A DNA stretch of 10,003 nt from Bacteroidales bacterium Bact_16 (GCA_001602885.1 LUZH01000027.1:1-10003), one strand, 5' to 3'. Shown: positions 1 to 7,777, counted from the first letter of the stretch. The notes: generated by a model not told the origin, from the letters alone. Made by a program: numbers and translations.

Positions 1-1
1 A

Positions 2-784
2 CTCGGAAGCGTTCATCATCGGGTACTTGATGGCGTTCTTGAAGCCGATGTAGTTGTTGAAGCTCACCTTCGGGGCCTGTCCGGAGACGCCCTTGTAGGT
101 GGTGATCAGGATGACACCGTTGGCGCCGCGGGAACCGTAGATGGCCGTGGAGGAGGCGTCCTTCAGGATGTCCATGCTCTTGATGTCGCCCGTGGCGATG
201 TCAGAGAGGGAGCCCATGAACGGCACACCGTCCAGGACGATGAGCGGGTCGTTGGAGGCGGAGAGGGAACGGTCGCCACGGATGCGGATCTCGAGGCTGG
301 CGCCAGGACGGGAGTTGGTCTGGGACATCTGCACGCCGGCCACACGGCCGTTGAGGGAGCGGGAGAAGTCGCCCGCGGCCACCTCGCGCAGGTTGTCACC
401 ACCCATCGTGGCGATGGAGCCGGTCACGTCCGTCTTGCGGGCGGTACCGTAGCCGATGACCACGAGGGCGTCCAGGGCCTGGGCATCGTTGGAGAGGACG
501 ATGTCGATCTGCGTGCGGCCCTGCACAGGCACGCGCTGGGTCGTGTAACCCATGCACGAGACCTCGAGCGTTGCCGAAGGGCTGACCTGGAGAGAATAAG
601 TTCCGCTGGCGTTGGTTACCGCGCCAACTGAAGAATTCGAGACCATCACGGCTGCGCCGATGACCGTCTCTCCGCTCTGGTCCGTGACCGTACCGGTGAC
701 CGTGATGTTCTGTGCGGTGGCAAAGAACGGGGCCATCAGGCAAAGGGCCGCGAACGCGAGCGCTTTCTTGAGGTTGAATTTCAT
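2..784 (-). CDS. SusC/RagA-family TonB-linked outer-membrane receptor, N-terminal part
   Basis: Only the first 261 codons are present; the gene runs off the left edge, so the barrel is not seen. The start is the ATG at 784-782, followed by a signal peptide (residues 1-25: charged KKAL, hydrophobic core, ending FATAQ). Next is a carboxypeptidase-D-regulatory-like beta domain (about 27-100, opening ITVTGTVTDQSGETVIGAAV). A TonB-box-like ALVVIGYG lies at 106-113, and then the plug domain with SusC-family hallmarks: LNGRVAGVQ at 144-152, IRIRGDRSLSASNDPLIVLDG at 166-186 and ILKDASSTAIYGSRGANGVI at 206-225. No STN domain precedes it, so this is a plain nutrient importer rather than an ECF-sigma transducer. 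Such proteins pair with a SusD lipoprotein, usually encoded next, here outside the window. It is divergent from the HTCS gene. Substrate is inferred as xylan-derived oligosaccharide from the neighbours only. The family call is very secure. Confidence 0.96.
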   Translation of the reverse strand, partial: MKFNLKKALAFAALCLMAPFFATAQNITVTGTVTDQSGETVIGAAVMVSNSSVGAVTNASGTYSLQVSPSATLEVSCMGYTTQRVPVQGRTQIDIVLSNDAQALDALVVIGYGTARKTDVTGSIATMGGDNLREVAAGDFSRSLNGRVAGVQMSQTNSRPGASLEIRIRGDRSLSASNDPLIVLDGVPFMGSLSDIATGDIKSMDILKDASSTAIYGSRGANGVILITTYKGVSGQAPKVSFNNYIGFKNAIKYPMMNASE

Positions 785-800
785 AAACGAATGAATTTAA

Positions 801-817
801 TTAGTGGATTTGTGTCA
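801..817 (+). promoter_or_regulatory. Candidate operator motif, copy A (TTTGTGTCAAA)
   Basis: The 17-mer at 801-817 ends in GGATTTGTGTCA and matches copy B (879-895) at 13 of 17 positions. It sits downstream of the predicted SusC start site, in the leader of that gene. The HTCS is the obvious candidate binder, but this is inferred from location and recurrence only. Confidence 0.35.
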
Positions 818-829
818 AAACTCACATTG

Positions 830-837
830 CAAAAATA
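830..837 (-). promoter_or_regulatory. Candidate -7 promoter box for the SusC gene
   Basis: Read on the minus strand, 837 to 830 is TATTTTTG, an exact match to the Bacteroidota -7 consensus TAnnTTTG. It would place transcription start near 823 and give a leader of about 40 nt before the ATG at 784. The nearest upstream TTTG (865-862, minus strand) is 24 nt away, longer than the usual 19-21, so the -33 element is weak or absent. That fits a promoter that needs an activator. The box lies inside a short dyad (833-847). Confidence 0.5.
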
Positions 838-847
838 TCCGATATTT
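833..847. repeat. Perfect 7-bp AT-rich dyad in the divergent control region
   Basis: AAATATC (833-839), one central base, then GATATTT (841-847) form a perfect inverted repeat. It overlaps the proposed -7 box of the SusC gene on the minus strand (830-837), so a protein bound here could affect that promoter. The arms are AT-rich and short, so chance is a real alternative. Confidence 0.35.
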
Positions 848-878
848 AAATTCGTGTTTTCCAAATTTGAAACACACA

Positions 879-895
879 CTGTTGGTTTTGTGTCA
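879..895 (+). promoter_or_regulatory. Candidate operator motif, copy B (GGTTTTGTGTCA)
   Basis: This 17-mer lies in the same orientation as copy A, 78 bp further on, and upstream of both divergent promoters. Its inner 15 bases match the inverted copy at 5077-5093, ahead of the GH115 gene, with a single mismatch. Recurrence on both sides of the HTCS gene suggests a shared binding site. Confidence 0.4.
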
Positions 896-900
896 CAGCC

Positions 901-930
901 ATTGCTGTAATGGTTTGTTTTGTATTTTTG
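901..930 (+). promoter_or_regulatory. Candidate promoter of the HTCS gene
   Basis: TATTTTTG at 923-930 matches the Bacteroidota -7 box TAnnTTTG exactly. ATTG at 901-904 is a weak -33 candidate, separated by 18 nt. Transcription would start near 936, leaving a leader of about 15 nt before the ATG at 951. A related motif, TTTGTATCAAAA (927-938), overlaps the box and could mediate autoregulation. Confidence 0.5.
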
Positions 931-950
931 TATCAAAATCGAGACAAATA

Positions 951-3900
951 ATGAAAATTCAATCCATTATCCCTCTCCTGGCCCTTCTGGCCGTCTCCGG
1001 GACGGTTTCCGGGCAGACCGCGCGGCTTTATTCGCCGGACAACGGACTCCCCAACACGCAGGTCAACCAGATCTGCCAGGACCGGAGCGGGATCGTCTGG
1101 ATCTGCACGGAAGGCGGCCTGGTCCGCTTCGACGGCGTGGACTTCGAGACGTTCCAGCGCGACCGCGAGAATCCCAATTCCATCTCCAGCGATTCCGTCC
1201 ACGACATAGTCGAGGACGTCAACGGCACGATGTGGGTCGCCACGGCCAGCGGCCTCAACCTGTTCGACGCGGACTACAACTCCTTCCACCGCTACGAACT
1301 GCGCGACGAGCGCAGGCCCGAGAACATCCCCTACATCGTCAAGATCCTCGAGGTGCCCGACCGCGTGTCGGGCAGCCGGCTCTTCGTGGCGACGGGCGGC
1401 TACGGCATCTTCGTCATCGACACGCGCACCCGCCACCTGCAGGAAGAGCGGCGGAAGCTCCTGCTGAGCCATCTTCCTTCCGACTACATCCATTCGATAT
1501 TCCTGGACGCCGACCGGCATCTCTGGGTCGTCTCCGAAGGCACCGCCCCGACCGTCATCCTCGACGTGGACACGCTCGCGCCCGCGGAAGGCATCTCGAT
1601 CGAGCCTTCGCTCTCCGCGCGCTGGGACAAGGTGCGCATCACGGCGATCGCCGAAGACCCGGTCAGCCGCAACCTGCTGATCGGCACGTCCACGGACGGC
1701 CTGCTCGTCTATGAGAGCGCGACGCGCACGCTGCGGCGGGCGCGCGGCAGGAGCGCCGCCCGGACGGTGGCCGCCTCCATCCTCTTCGACACGCAGAGCG
1801 AGACGCCCGACACGCGCAGCTTCCTGCTGGGCGACGAGAACGGCGGCCTCCTCCATTTCGACACGCGCACGGAGGAGACGGAGCCCGGTTCGCTGCCGTC
1901 CATCCGGCAGGACGTGAGTCGCTGGAAGGCGACCGCGGCCACGGTGGACAACCAGGGCAACATCTGGCTGGGCCTCTACCAGACCGGCGTGCTCGTGGCG
2001 CCGAAATCCATGTTCGGCTTCAACTACATCGGCTTCAACGAACATAACAACCCGGGCGAGAACAGCGCCTGCGTGATGGCGCTCTACGACGACGGGCGCC
2101 GCCTGTGGGCGGGCACCGACGGCGCGGGCCTCTTCTGCCGCGAAGGGCAGAAGACCCGAAATTTCACCCGCACCAACTCCCGCCTCGACAACAACGCGGT
2201 CATGGCCGTGCTGGGCGACCGGCGCGGCACGCTCTGGGTCGGCACCTACGCGGGCGGCCTCTATGAAATAGACGCCGCCGGCACCATCCGGCCCTTCCCC
2301 GACCCCGCCGGCATCGGCACCGAGCGCGTGCGCTGCCTGGCGTACGACGCGGACCGCGACTGGCTCTACGTGGGCACCTACGGCGCCGGCCTGGCCGTCG
2401 TCGACGCGCGCACGAAACGCGTGATCCACAGCGTCGTCAACGACGACAACCGCTGGGTGAGCGCCCTGCACATCGACGCCGCCGGCATCCTGTGGGTCGG
2501 CACCTACAACGGCCCGAAGCGCTTCGACCCCGCGACCCGCCAGCTGACCGCGTTCGACGTCCTGCACGAGAACGAACCGCCGCGCATCTACACCATCGGC
2601 AGCGAGCCGGACGGCACGCTGTGGTTCGGCACGGGCGAGGGTGTCTTCCGGGTCAGCCCGGACGGCACGGAGATCCGCCAGTACTCGGAGAAGGACGGAC
2701 TGGCCAACAACGTGGTCCGCAGCATCCTCCGCGCCAACAACGGCGAGATCTGGATATCCACGGCCAGCGGCCTCTCCCGCTTCTCGCCGGAGACGGGACG
2801 CATCAGCAGCTACCATGCCTCCGACGGCCTCCAGGGCAACGAATTCCGCTCCGGCGCCGCCTGCATCGCCCCGTCCGGACGACTCTATTTCGGCGGCACG
2901 TCCGGCGTCACGGCCATCAACCCCGCGATGATGGACGGCGGCGTGCACAAGGTCCCGCAGGTCTCCCTCTCGCGCCTTTCCTTCCTGAACCGGGAAGTCG
3001 AGTACAACCCGCAGCCGGAAGCGCGCAACCTGATCGACAAGCACATTTCCCAGGCGACCCGGATCAACGTCCCGACGGGCGTGGACCTGTTCTCCCTGGA
3101 ATTCTCCGCGCCCGAATACACCAACCCGCAGCGCATCATGTTCGACTACCGCCTGCGCGGCTACGACTCCGACTGGAAGACGGCACCGTCCCGTCTCCGC
3201 ATGGCGACCTACACCAACGTCCCGCCGGGCAACTACCACTTCGAGGTGCGCGCCTACTTCGAGGGCGCGCCCGAAGACTACACCGCGCGCAGCGTGGACC
3301 TGCACGTGGACGCCCCGTGGTACCGCACGGGCGTCGCGACCGTGTTCTACCTCGTGCTGCTCGCCGGCATCGGCCTGCTCCTCCACAATATGTTCATGCA
3401 GCGGCGCGCGCGCAAGCGCGAGCAGGAGGACGCCGAGCTGAAGGAGCTCCGCCTCGGCCTGTTCACCAACCTCACCCACGAGATCCGCACCCCGCTCAAC
3501 CTCGTGATGGGGCCGCTGGGCACGCTGCGCGTGACCGAGCAGGACCCTTCCCGCAAGGACACCTACAACCTGATGTACCGCAACTGCCTGCGTATCAACC
3601 GCATCGTCAACCAGCTGATGGACTTGCGCAAGATCGACGCCGGACAGATGCCGATGCACTTCCGCGAGACGGACGTCATCTACTTCATCAAGGACATCAT
3701 GCAGTCGTTCAGCAACCTGGCGCAGACGCGCCAGATCGACTTCGCGCTGGAGGCGCCCCGCAAGGAAGAGCTCCTCTGGATCGACCAGGGCAACTTCGAC
3801 AAGATCATCTACAACATCCTGTCCAACGCCTTCAAGCACACGCCGGAAGGCGGCAGGATCCGCATCCGCGTGTCCGCGCCCGTGCCCAACACGGGACTGC

Positions 3901-5078
3901 TTCGCCCCGACATCCACAGATATGTCACCATCCGGATCTTCAACTCCGGCAGCCAGGTCGAGGAGGCCTACCTGAGCCGCATCTTCGACCGCTTCGTGCA
4001 GGTGAACCCGCACGACGCCCTGTCGGGCTCGGGCGTGGGCCTGAACCTGACCAAGATGCTGGTCGAGCTGCACCACGGCAAGATCAGCGCGGAGAACGAA
4101 GACGGCGGCGTGGTGTTCAGCGTGGTCATTCCGGAAGGCAACGCCCACCTGACCCAGGAGGAACTGTCCGAGACGCCGCACCACAAGGACCTCTATGTCA
4201 AGACCCCCGAAGCGCAGCCGGACGGGCACGAAGACCAGACCTACGTGGCCGCCGACAATCCGGAGGTCCGCACCGTGCGGGCCAAGAAGAACATCGTGGT
4301 CGTGGAAGACGACGCCGAGACGCGCGACTACCTGAAATCCCTGCTGCGCGACCTCTACAACGTCACGGCGTGCGCCGACGCGCAGGAGGCCTGGCCGGTC
4401 GTGGCCGGGCAGAAGCCGGACGTGGTGGTCACCGACCTGGTCATGCCGGGCATGAGCGGCAGCGAGTTCTGCGCCAAGATCCGCCAGACGCCCGAGACCA
4501 ACCACATCCCCGTGATCATCCTGACCGGCGAGAATTCCGAGCAGGAGGAGCGCGTGGCCAACGACAGCGGCGCCGACAAGTTCCTGTCCAAGCCCATCTC
4601 GGTCGACCTGCTGCTCAGCAGCATCTCGCAGGTCATCTCGGCCCGCGAGGCGGTCAAGGACAAGTTCGGCGTGACGATGAACTTCGACTACTCGGGCATC
4701 CGGATGGGTTCCGCCGACGAGAAGCTGCTCCGCCGCATCGTGGAGAGCGTCAGCGCCCACCTGGACGATCCCGAATTCGGCGTCGCGATGCTCTGCGAGG
4801 ACGTCGGCATCAGCCGGGTCCACCTCAACCGCAAGCTCAAGGCCTTCGGCAAGGATTCGCCGGGCACGCTGATCAAGAATTTCCGGATGAAACAGGCCGC
4901 GCACCTGCTCGTCGACAACCGGGTCAACGTGTCCGAGGTCGCCTACCGCGTGGGCTTCGCCTCACACTCCTATTTCTCCAGCTCGTTCAAGGAATTCTTC
5001 GGCATGACGCCCCGCGAATTCGTGGCGAGGCACAATGAGAATCCGGACGACGAAATGTTGAAAAAGCTTCTCGAGTAG
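951..5078 (+). CDS. Hybrid two-component system regulator (HTCS): sensor kinase, receiver and AraC-type DNA-binding domain in one protein
   Basis: This inner-membrane sensor and transcription factor (1375 aa) controls PULs by detecting a glycan fragment in the periplasm. ATG 951 is chosen because a signal peptide follows (MKIQSIIPLLALLAVSG...) and the -7 box is just upstream; the frame is open from 804, but those 49 codons look non-coding. Domains: signal peptide 1-23; two-propeller sensor 24-700 with repeated Reg_prop motifs (LWVGTYAGGLYEID, LWFGTGEGVF, IWISTASGLSRF); Y_Y_Y domain 716-783; membrane helix 793-815; HisKA with LTHEIRTPLN, phospho-His H843; HATPase with N-box N955/N959 and G-box GSGVG 1026-1030; receiver 1113-1234 with E1119/D1120/D1121, phospho-Asp D1162, T1192 and K1214; AraC HTH domain 1256-1365. 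The G1 box is NSGSQ (998-1002) rather than DxGxG. Length and domain order are typical of HTCS. It lies between the SusC and GH115 transcription units and likely controls both (inference). Confidence 0.97.
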   Translation: MKIQSIIPLLALLAVSGTVSGQTARLYSPDNGLPNTQVNQICQDRSGIVWICTEGGLVRFDGVDFETFQRDRENPNSISSDSVHDIVEDVNGTMWVATASGLNLFDADYNSFHRYELRDERRPENIPYIVKILEVPDRVSGSRLFVATGGYGIFVIDTRTRHLQEERRKLLLSHLPSDYIHSIFLDADRHLWVVSEGTAPTVILDVDTLAPAEGISIEPSLSARWDKVRITAIAEDPVSRNLLIGTSTDGLLVYESATRTLRRARGRSAARTVAASILFDTQSETPDTRSFLLGDENGGLLHFDTRTEETEPGSLPSIRQDVSRWKATAATVDNQGNIWLGLYQTGVLVAPKSMFGFNYIGFNEHNNPGENSACVMALYDDGRRLWAGTDGAGLFCREGQKTRNFTRTNSRLDNNAVMAVLGDRRGTLWVGTYAGGLYEIDAAGTIRPFPDPAGIGTERVRCLAYDADRDWLYVGTYGAGLAVVDARTKRVIHSVVNDDNRWVSALHIDAAGILWVGTYNGPKRFDPATRQLTAFDVLHENEPPRIYTIGSEPDGTLWFGTGEGVFRVSPDGTEIRQYSEKDGLANNVVRSILRANNGEIWISTASGLSRFSPETGRISSYHASDGLQGNEFRSGAACIAPSGRLYFGGTSGVTAINPAMMDGGVHKVPQVSLSRLSFLNREVEYNPQPEARNLIDKHISQATRINVPTGVDLFSLEFSAPEYTNPQRIMFDYRLRGYDSDWKTAPSRLRMATYTNVPPGNYHFEVRAYFEGAPEDYTARSVDLHVDAPWYRTGVATVFYLVLLAGIGLLLHNMFMQRRARKREQEDAELKELRLGLFTNLTHEIRTPLNLVMGPLGTLRVTEQDPSRKDTYNLMYRNCLRINRIVNQLMDLRKIDAGQMPMHFRETDVIYFIKDIMQSFSNLAQTRQIDFALEAPRKEELLWIDQGNFDKIIYNILSNAFKHTPEGGRIRIRVSAPVPNTGLLRPDIHRYVTIRIFNSGSQVEEAYLSRIFDRFVQVNPHDALSGSGVGLNLTKMLVELHHGKISAENEDGGVVFSVVIPEGNAHLTQEELSETPHHKDLYVKTPEAQPDGHEDQTYVAADNPEVRTVRAKKNIVVVEDDAETRDYLKSLLRDLYNVTACADAQEAWPVVAGQKPDVVVTDLVMPGMSGSEFCAKIRQTPETNHIPVIILTGENSEQEERVANDSGADKFLSKPISVDLLLSSISQVISAREAVKDKFGVTMNFDYSGIRMGSADEKLLRRIVESVSAHLDDPEFGVAMLCEDVGISRVHLNRKLKAFGKDSPGTLIKNFRMKQAAHLLVDNRVNVSEVAYRVGFASHSYFSSSFKEFFGMTPREFVARHNENPDDEMLKKLLE

Positions 5079-5093
5079 ACACAAAAACAACAA
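5077..5093 (-). promoter_or_regulatory. Candidate operator motif, inverted copy upstream of GH115
   Basis: Read on the minus strand this is TTGTTGTTTTTGTGTCT. Fourteen of its inner 15 bases match copy B (879-895). It overlaps the last bases of the HTCS stop codon and lies about 75-90 bp upstream of the predicted GH115 start site, a usual distance for an activator. It also overlaps a small palindrome, AACAATTGTT (5089-5098). Confidence 0.4.
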
Positions 5094-5103
5094 TTGTTTC
5101 ATT

Positions 5104-5147
5104 TTCGACAAGGTTTGATACCAAAACGGATTGTCTGCCTTGTCGAA
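5104..5147. repeat. Perfect 10-bp inverted repeat spanning the GH115 promoter
   Basis: TTCGACAAGG (5104-5113) and CCTTGTCGAA (5138-5147) are exact reverse complements separated by 24 nt. The right arm falls between the proposed -33 and -7 elements, and the left arm lies about 50-60 bp upstream of the predicted start site. It may be a paired operator. As RNA it could instead be a 3' hairpin of the HTCS transcript, since U-rich sequence follows, although a 24-nt loop is long for an intrinsic terminator. Confidence 0.55.
5114..5126 (-). promoter_or_regulatory. Candidate operator motif inside the inverted repeat (GTATCAAA type)
   Basis: On the minus strand this reads TTTTGGTATCAAA and matches 12 of 13 bases with plus-strand 925-937 at the HTCS promoter. 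It lies immediately inside the left arm of the 10-bp inverted repeat. A function in coordinating the two promoters is inferred from position and similarity only. Confidence 0.3.
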
Positions 5148-5160
5148 TTTGTTACTTTTG
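5130..5160 (+). promoter_or_regulatory. Promoter of the GH115 gene
   Basis: TACTTTTG at 5153-5160 is an exact TAnnTTTG -7 box. ATTG at 5130-5133 is a fair -33 element with 19-nt spacing, within the usual range. Transcription should start near 5166, about 22 nt before the ATG at 5188. This is the best-formed promoter in the window, and it argues that GH115 is not simply cotranscribed with the HTCS gene. Confidence 0.6.
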
Positions 5161-5187
5161 TCCCGTAACGTATACTATACCTTTACT

Positions 5188-7722
5188 ATGGACAAGAAGC
5201 GATCCCTCCTTTGCCTGGCTGCAGCCCTGCTGCTCGCTATATCCGCCGTCGCCCGGGATTTCCCCGGCATCACCGCCGACCGCATGGTCCCCGGCCATTT
5301 CCCGCTCATCGAGCGGGGCGTCCCCGTGGCCGTGGTCACCGACCCGTCCGACGCGCAGGGCATCCAGATCGCGGCGCGGACGCTGCGGGAGGACTTTGGC
5401 CGCGTATGCGGACAAGTCGCTCCCGAAGCCGGCCGCCGCGCCATCCTGGCCGGATCCGTCGACAGCCCGCTCATCCGCGGACTCGCCGCGCAGGGCCTGG
5501 TCGACCTTTCCCCGCTCAAGGGGCAGTACGAGAGCTTTTTCATTTCCACACTGGGCCAGATGGTGCCGGGCTACGATGACGCCCTGGTCATCGTCGGTGC
5601 AGATATGCGCGGCACCATCTACGGCCTCTACGAAATCTCCGAGCAGATCGGCGTGTCGCCCTGGTACGACTGGGCGGACGTGCCCGTGCAGCACCGGGAG
5701 ACGCTTTCGCTCGCTCCCGGCACCTACGTGGCGCCCCAGCCCGCGGTCCGCTACCGCGGCATCTTCCTCAACGACGAGGCCCCCTGCCTGACCGGCTGGG
5801 TCAAGAATACCTACGGCACCACCTGCGGCGACCATCGCTTCTACGCCCGCGTGTTCGAGCTCCTGCTGCGCCTGCGGGCCAATTTCATGTGGCCCGCGAT
5901 GTGGGACTGGGCTTTCTATGCCGACGACCCCGAGAACAGCCGCACGGCCGACGAGATGGGCATCATCATGGGCACTTCGCACCATGAGCCGATGGCGCGC
6001 AACCACCAGGAGTGGGCGCGGCGCAAGGGCGCCGACGGCCCCTGGGACTACACCGCCAACCGCAAGGTGCTCGACCGCTTCTTCACCGAGGGCATCGAGC
6101 GCGCCAAGGACACGGAAGACCTGATCACCATCGGCATGCGCGGCGACGGCGACGCCGCCCTGGGCATCGAAGGCCAGGAAGCGCGGTACATCGACCTGCT
6201 GGAAGGCATCATCAAGAACCAGCGCAAGATCATCCGCAAGGTCACGGGCAAGCGCCCGGAGCAGGTCCCCCAGGTCTGGGCCCTCTACAAGGAAGTCCAG
6301 CAGTACTACGACCTCGGCCTGCGCGTCCCCGACGACGTGACCATCCTGCTGAGCGACGACAACTGGGGCGACGTGCGCAAGCTCCCCACCGCCGCCGAGC
6401 GCAAGCGCAAGGGCGGCTGGGGCATCTACTACCACGTGGACTACGTGGGCGCCCCGCGCAACTCCAAGTGGCTCAACGTGACCCCGATCCAGAACATGTG
6501 GGAGCAGCTCCAGCTGACCTACGACTATGGCGTGGACCGTCTCTGGGTGCTCAACGTCGGTGACCTCAAGCCGATGGAGTATCCCATCGACCTCTTCCTG
6601 TCGATGGCGCGCCGGCCGGAGGCCTTCACGGCGGAGAACCTGCTGGACCACACGCGCACGTTCTGCGCGGCGGCCTTCGGCGAAGACCAGGCCGACGAAG
6701 CGGCGCGCATCCTCAACCTCTACTGCAAATACAGCGGCCGCACCACGGCCGAGATGATGGACCGAACCACCTACGACCTCGCCTCCGGCGAATTCAAGCA
6801 GGTCAGCGACGAATTCGCCCGGCTGGAAGCCGAGGCGCTGCGGCAGTTCCTCTCCCTCGCCCCCGAGGCAAGGGACGCTTACCAGCAGCTTATCCTCTTC
6901 CCGGTCCAGGCCCTGTCCAACCTCTATGAGATGTACTACGCGCAGGCGATGAACCTCGACCTCTACGCCAAGGGCGATCCGGCGGCCGACCGCTGGGCCG
7001 ACGCCGTGGAGCGCTGCTTCAAGCGCGACGCGTTCCTGATGGAGCAATACAACAAGGAGATCGCCGGCGGCAAGTGGGACGGCATGATGACCCAGAAGCA
7101 CATCGGCTACTTCACCTGGAACGACAACTTCCCCGCCGACCGCCTGCCGCGCGTGATGCGCATCGGCGAGGTCGCCCCCGGCGGCTTCTGCTTCGCGCTG
7201 GACCGCCGCGGCTACACCGCCATCGAGGCGGAGCACTATTTCGCGGCGCAGGCCGCGGAAGGCACCCGCTGGACGCTCATCCCCGACATGGGCCGCACCC
7301 TCGGCGCCCTGGCGATGCTGCCCTACACGCAGCCGGCCGAAGGCGGCGCGCTGACCTACCGGGTGCAGCTGCCCGAAGGCGTGGACAGCGTCCGCGTCCA
7401 CGTGGTCACCAAATCCACGCTCGCCTTCAACAACACCGGCCACCGCTACGAAGTCTCGCTCGGCGGCGCCTCGCAGACGCAGCATTTCAACGCGCTCCTC
7501 AACGAAGACCCGCAGAACATCTATTCGGTCTACTACCCGACCGTCGCCCGCCGCGTGGTGGAGACCGTGTCCGAGCTGCCCGCCGCGGGCGGCTGGAGCG
7601 AACTTGTGCTGCGTCCGCTCGATCCGGGCATCGTTTTTGAAAAAATCGTCGTGGACTACGGCGGATATACACCCCAGTTCCTGTTCGGCACCGAGTCGGC
7701 GGCGGTCCGCCGGGCGGAATGA
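5188..7722 (+). CDS. GH115 xylan alpha-1,2-(4-O-methyl)glucuronidase
   Basis: The enzyme removes (4-O-methyl)glucuronic acid side chains from glucuronoxylan or its oligosaccharides. ATG 5188 (844 aa) is chosen because it begins a signal peptide (MDKKRSLLCLAAALLLAISA) and follows the promoter; the frame runs upstream to a TTG at 5131, inside the promoter. There is no lipobox Cys, so a soluble periplasmic enzyme is likely. GH115 motifs: FLNDEAP (N195, D196, E197), FMWPAMWDW, TSHHEP (H265, H266), IGMRGDGD (R318), ALYKEVQ (Y367, E369), DDNWGD (390-395), YYHVDYVGAPRN (H416, Y419) and HIGYFTWNDNFP. From memory, these fit the Bacteroides ovatus BoAgu115A active-site residues N205, D206, H275, R328, Y373, E375, H422 and Y425, with the offset changing from 10 to 6 partway; this needs an alignment. 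The C-terminal part (about 675-844, from YTAIEAEHYF) fits the family's beta-sandwich domain. Length is typical. A terminator-like hairpin follows, so it may be monocistronic. Confidence 0.95.
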   Translation: MDKKRSLLCLAAALLLAISAVARDFPGITADRMVPGHFPLIERGVPVAVVTDPSDAQGIQIAARTLREDFGRVCGQVAPEAGRRAILAGSVDSPLIRGLAAQGLVDLSPLKGQYESFFISTLGQMVPGYDDALVIVGADMRGTIYGLYEISEQIGVSPWYDWADVPVQHRETLSLAPGTYVAPQPAVRYRGIFLNDEAPCLTGWVKNTYGTTCGDHRFYARVFELLLRLRANFMWPAMWDWAFYADDPENSRTADEMGIIMGTSHHEPMARNHQEWARRKGADGPWDYTANRKVLDRFFTEGIERAKDTEDLITIGMRGDGDAALGIEGQEARYIDLLEGIIKNQRKIIRKVTGKRPEQVPQVWALYKEVQQYYDLGLRVPDDVTILLSDDNWGDVRKLPTAAERKRKGGWGIYYHVDYVGAPRNSKWLNVTPIQNMWEQLQLTYDYGVDRLWVLNVGDLKPMEYPIDLFLSMARRPEAFTAENLLDHTRTFCAAAFGEDQADEAARILNLYCKYSGRTTAEMMDRTTYDLASGEFKQVSDEFARLEAEALRQFLSLAPEARDAYQQLILFPVQALSNLYEMYYAQAMNLDLYAKGDPAADRWADAVERCFKRDAFLMEQYNKEIAGGKWDGMMTQKHIGYFTWNDNFPADRLPRVMRIGEVAPGGFCFALDRRGYTAIEAEHYFAAQAAEGTRWTLIPDMGRTLGALAMLPYTQPAEGGALTYRVQLPEGVDSVRVHVVTKSTLAFNNTGHRYEVSLGGASQTQHFNALLNEDPQNIYSVYYPTVARRVVETVSELPAAGGWSELVLRPLDPGIVFEKIVVDYGGYTPQFLFGTESAAVRRAE

Positions 7723-7743
7723 ACGATTCTTGGTGTATTTTGA

Positions 7744-7774
7744 AAAAATCCGGAACGTGCTGTCCCGGATTTTT
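7744..7774. terminator. Intrinsic terminator-like hairpin after GH115
   Basis: AAAAATCCGG (7744-7753) and CCGGATTTTT (7765-7774) form a perfect 10-bp inverted repeat with an 11-nt loop, starting 21 nt after the GH115 stop. The GC-rich inner stem is flanked by an A-run on the left and a T-run on the right, the usual form of a bidirectional intrinsic terminator. No gene converges from the right, so it would act on the GH115 transcript. Confidence 0.75.
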
Positions 7775-7777
7775 CCG

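Noticed and set aside
804..950. In-frame upstream extension of the HTCS gene by 49 codons
   Set aside because: It would bury the signal peptide inside the protein and place the start upstream of an exact -7 box at 923-930. The stretch is AT-rich and Cys/His-rich, unlike the rest of the gene.
933..4904. A 1323-codon open frame on the minus strand opposite the HTCS gene
   Set aside because: It is a by-product of GC-rich codon usage in the real gene, which rarely produces stops in the antisense frame. Its translation is low-complexity (rich in V, A, R, D, H) with no recognisable domain, whereas the plus frame encodes a complete HTCS.
2492..5038. An 848-codon plus-strand frame within the HTCS gene, with similar frames inside GH115 and the symporter
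   Set aside because: These are alternate-frame shadows with R/P/H/G-rich composition and no domain content.
5131..5187. TTG start for GH115, 19 codons upstream
   Set aside because: The codons overlap the -33/-7 promoter and the right arm of the inverted repeat; ATG 5188 starts a textbook signal peptide.
5152..7485. A long minus-strand open frame opposite GH115
   Set aside because: It is the same antisense effect; the composition is biased and there is no domain, while the sense frame carries all GH115 motifs.
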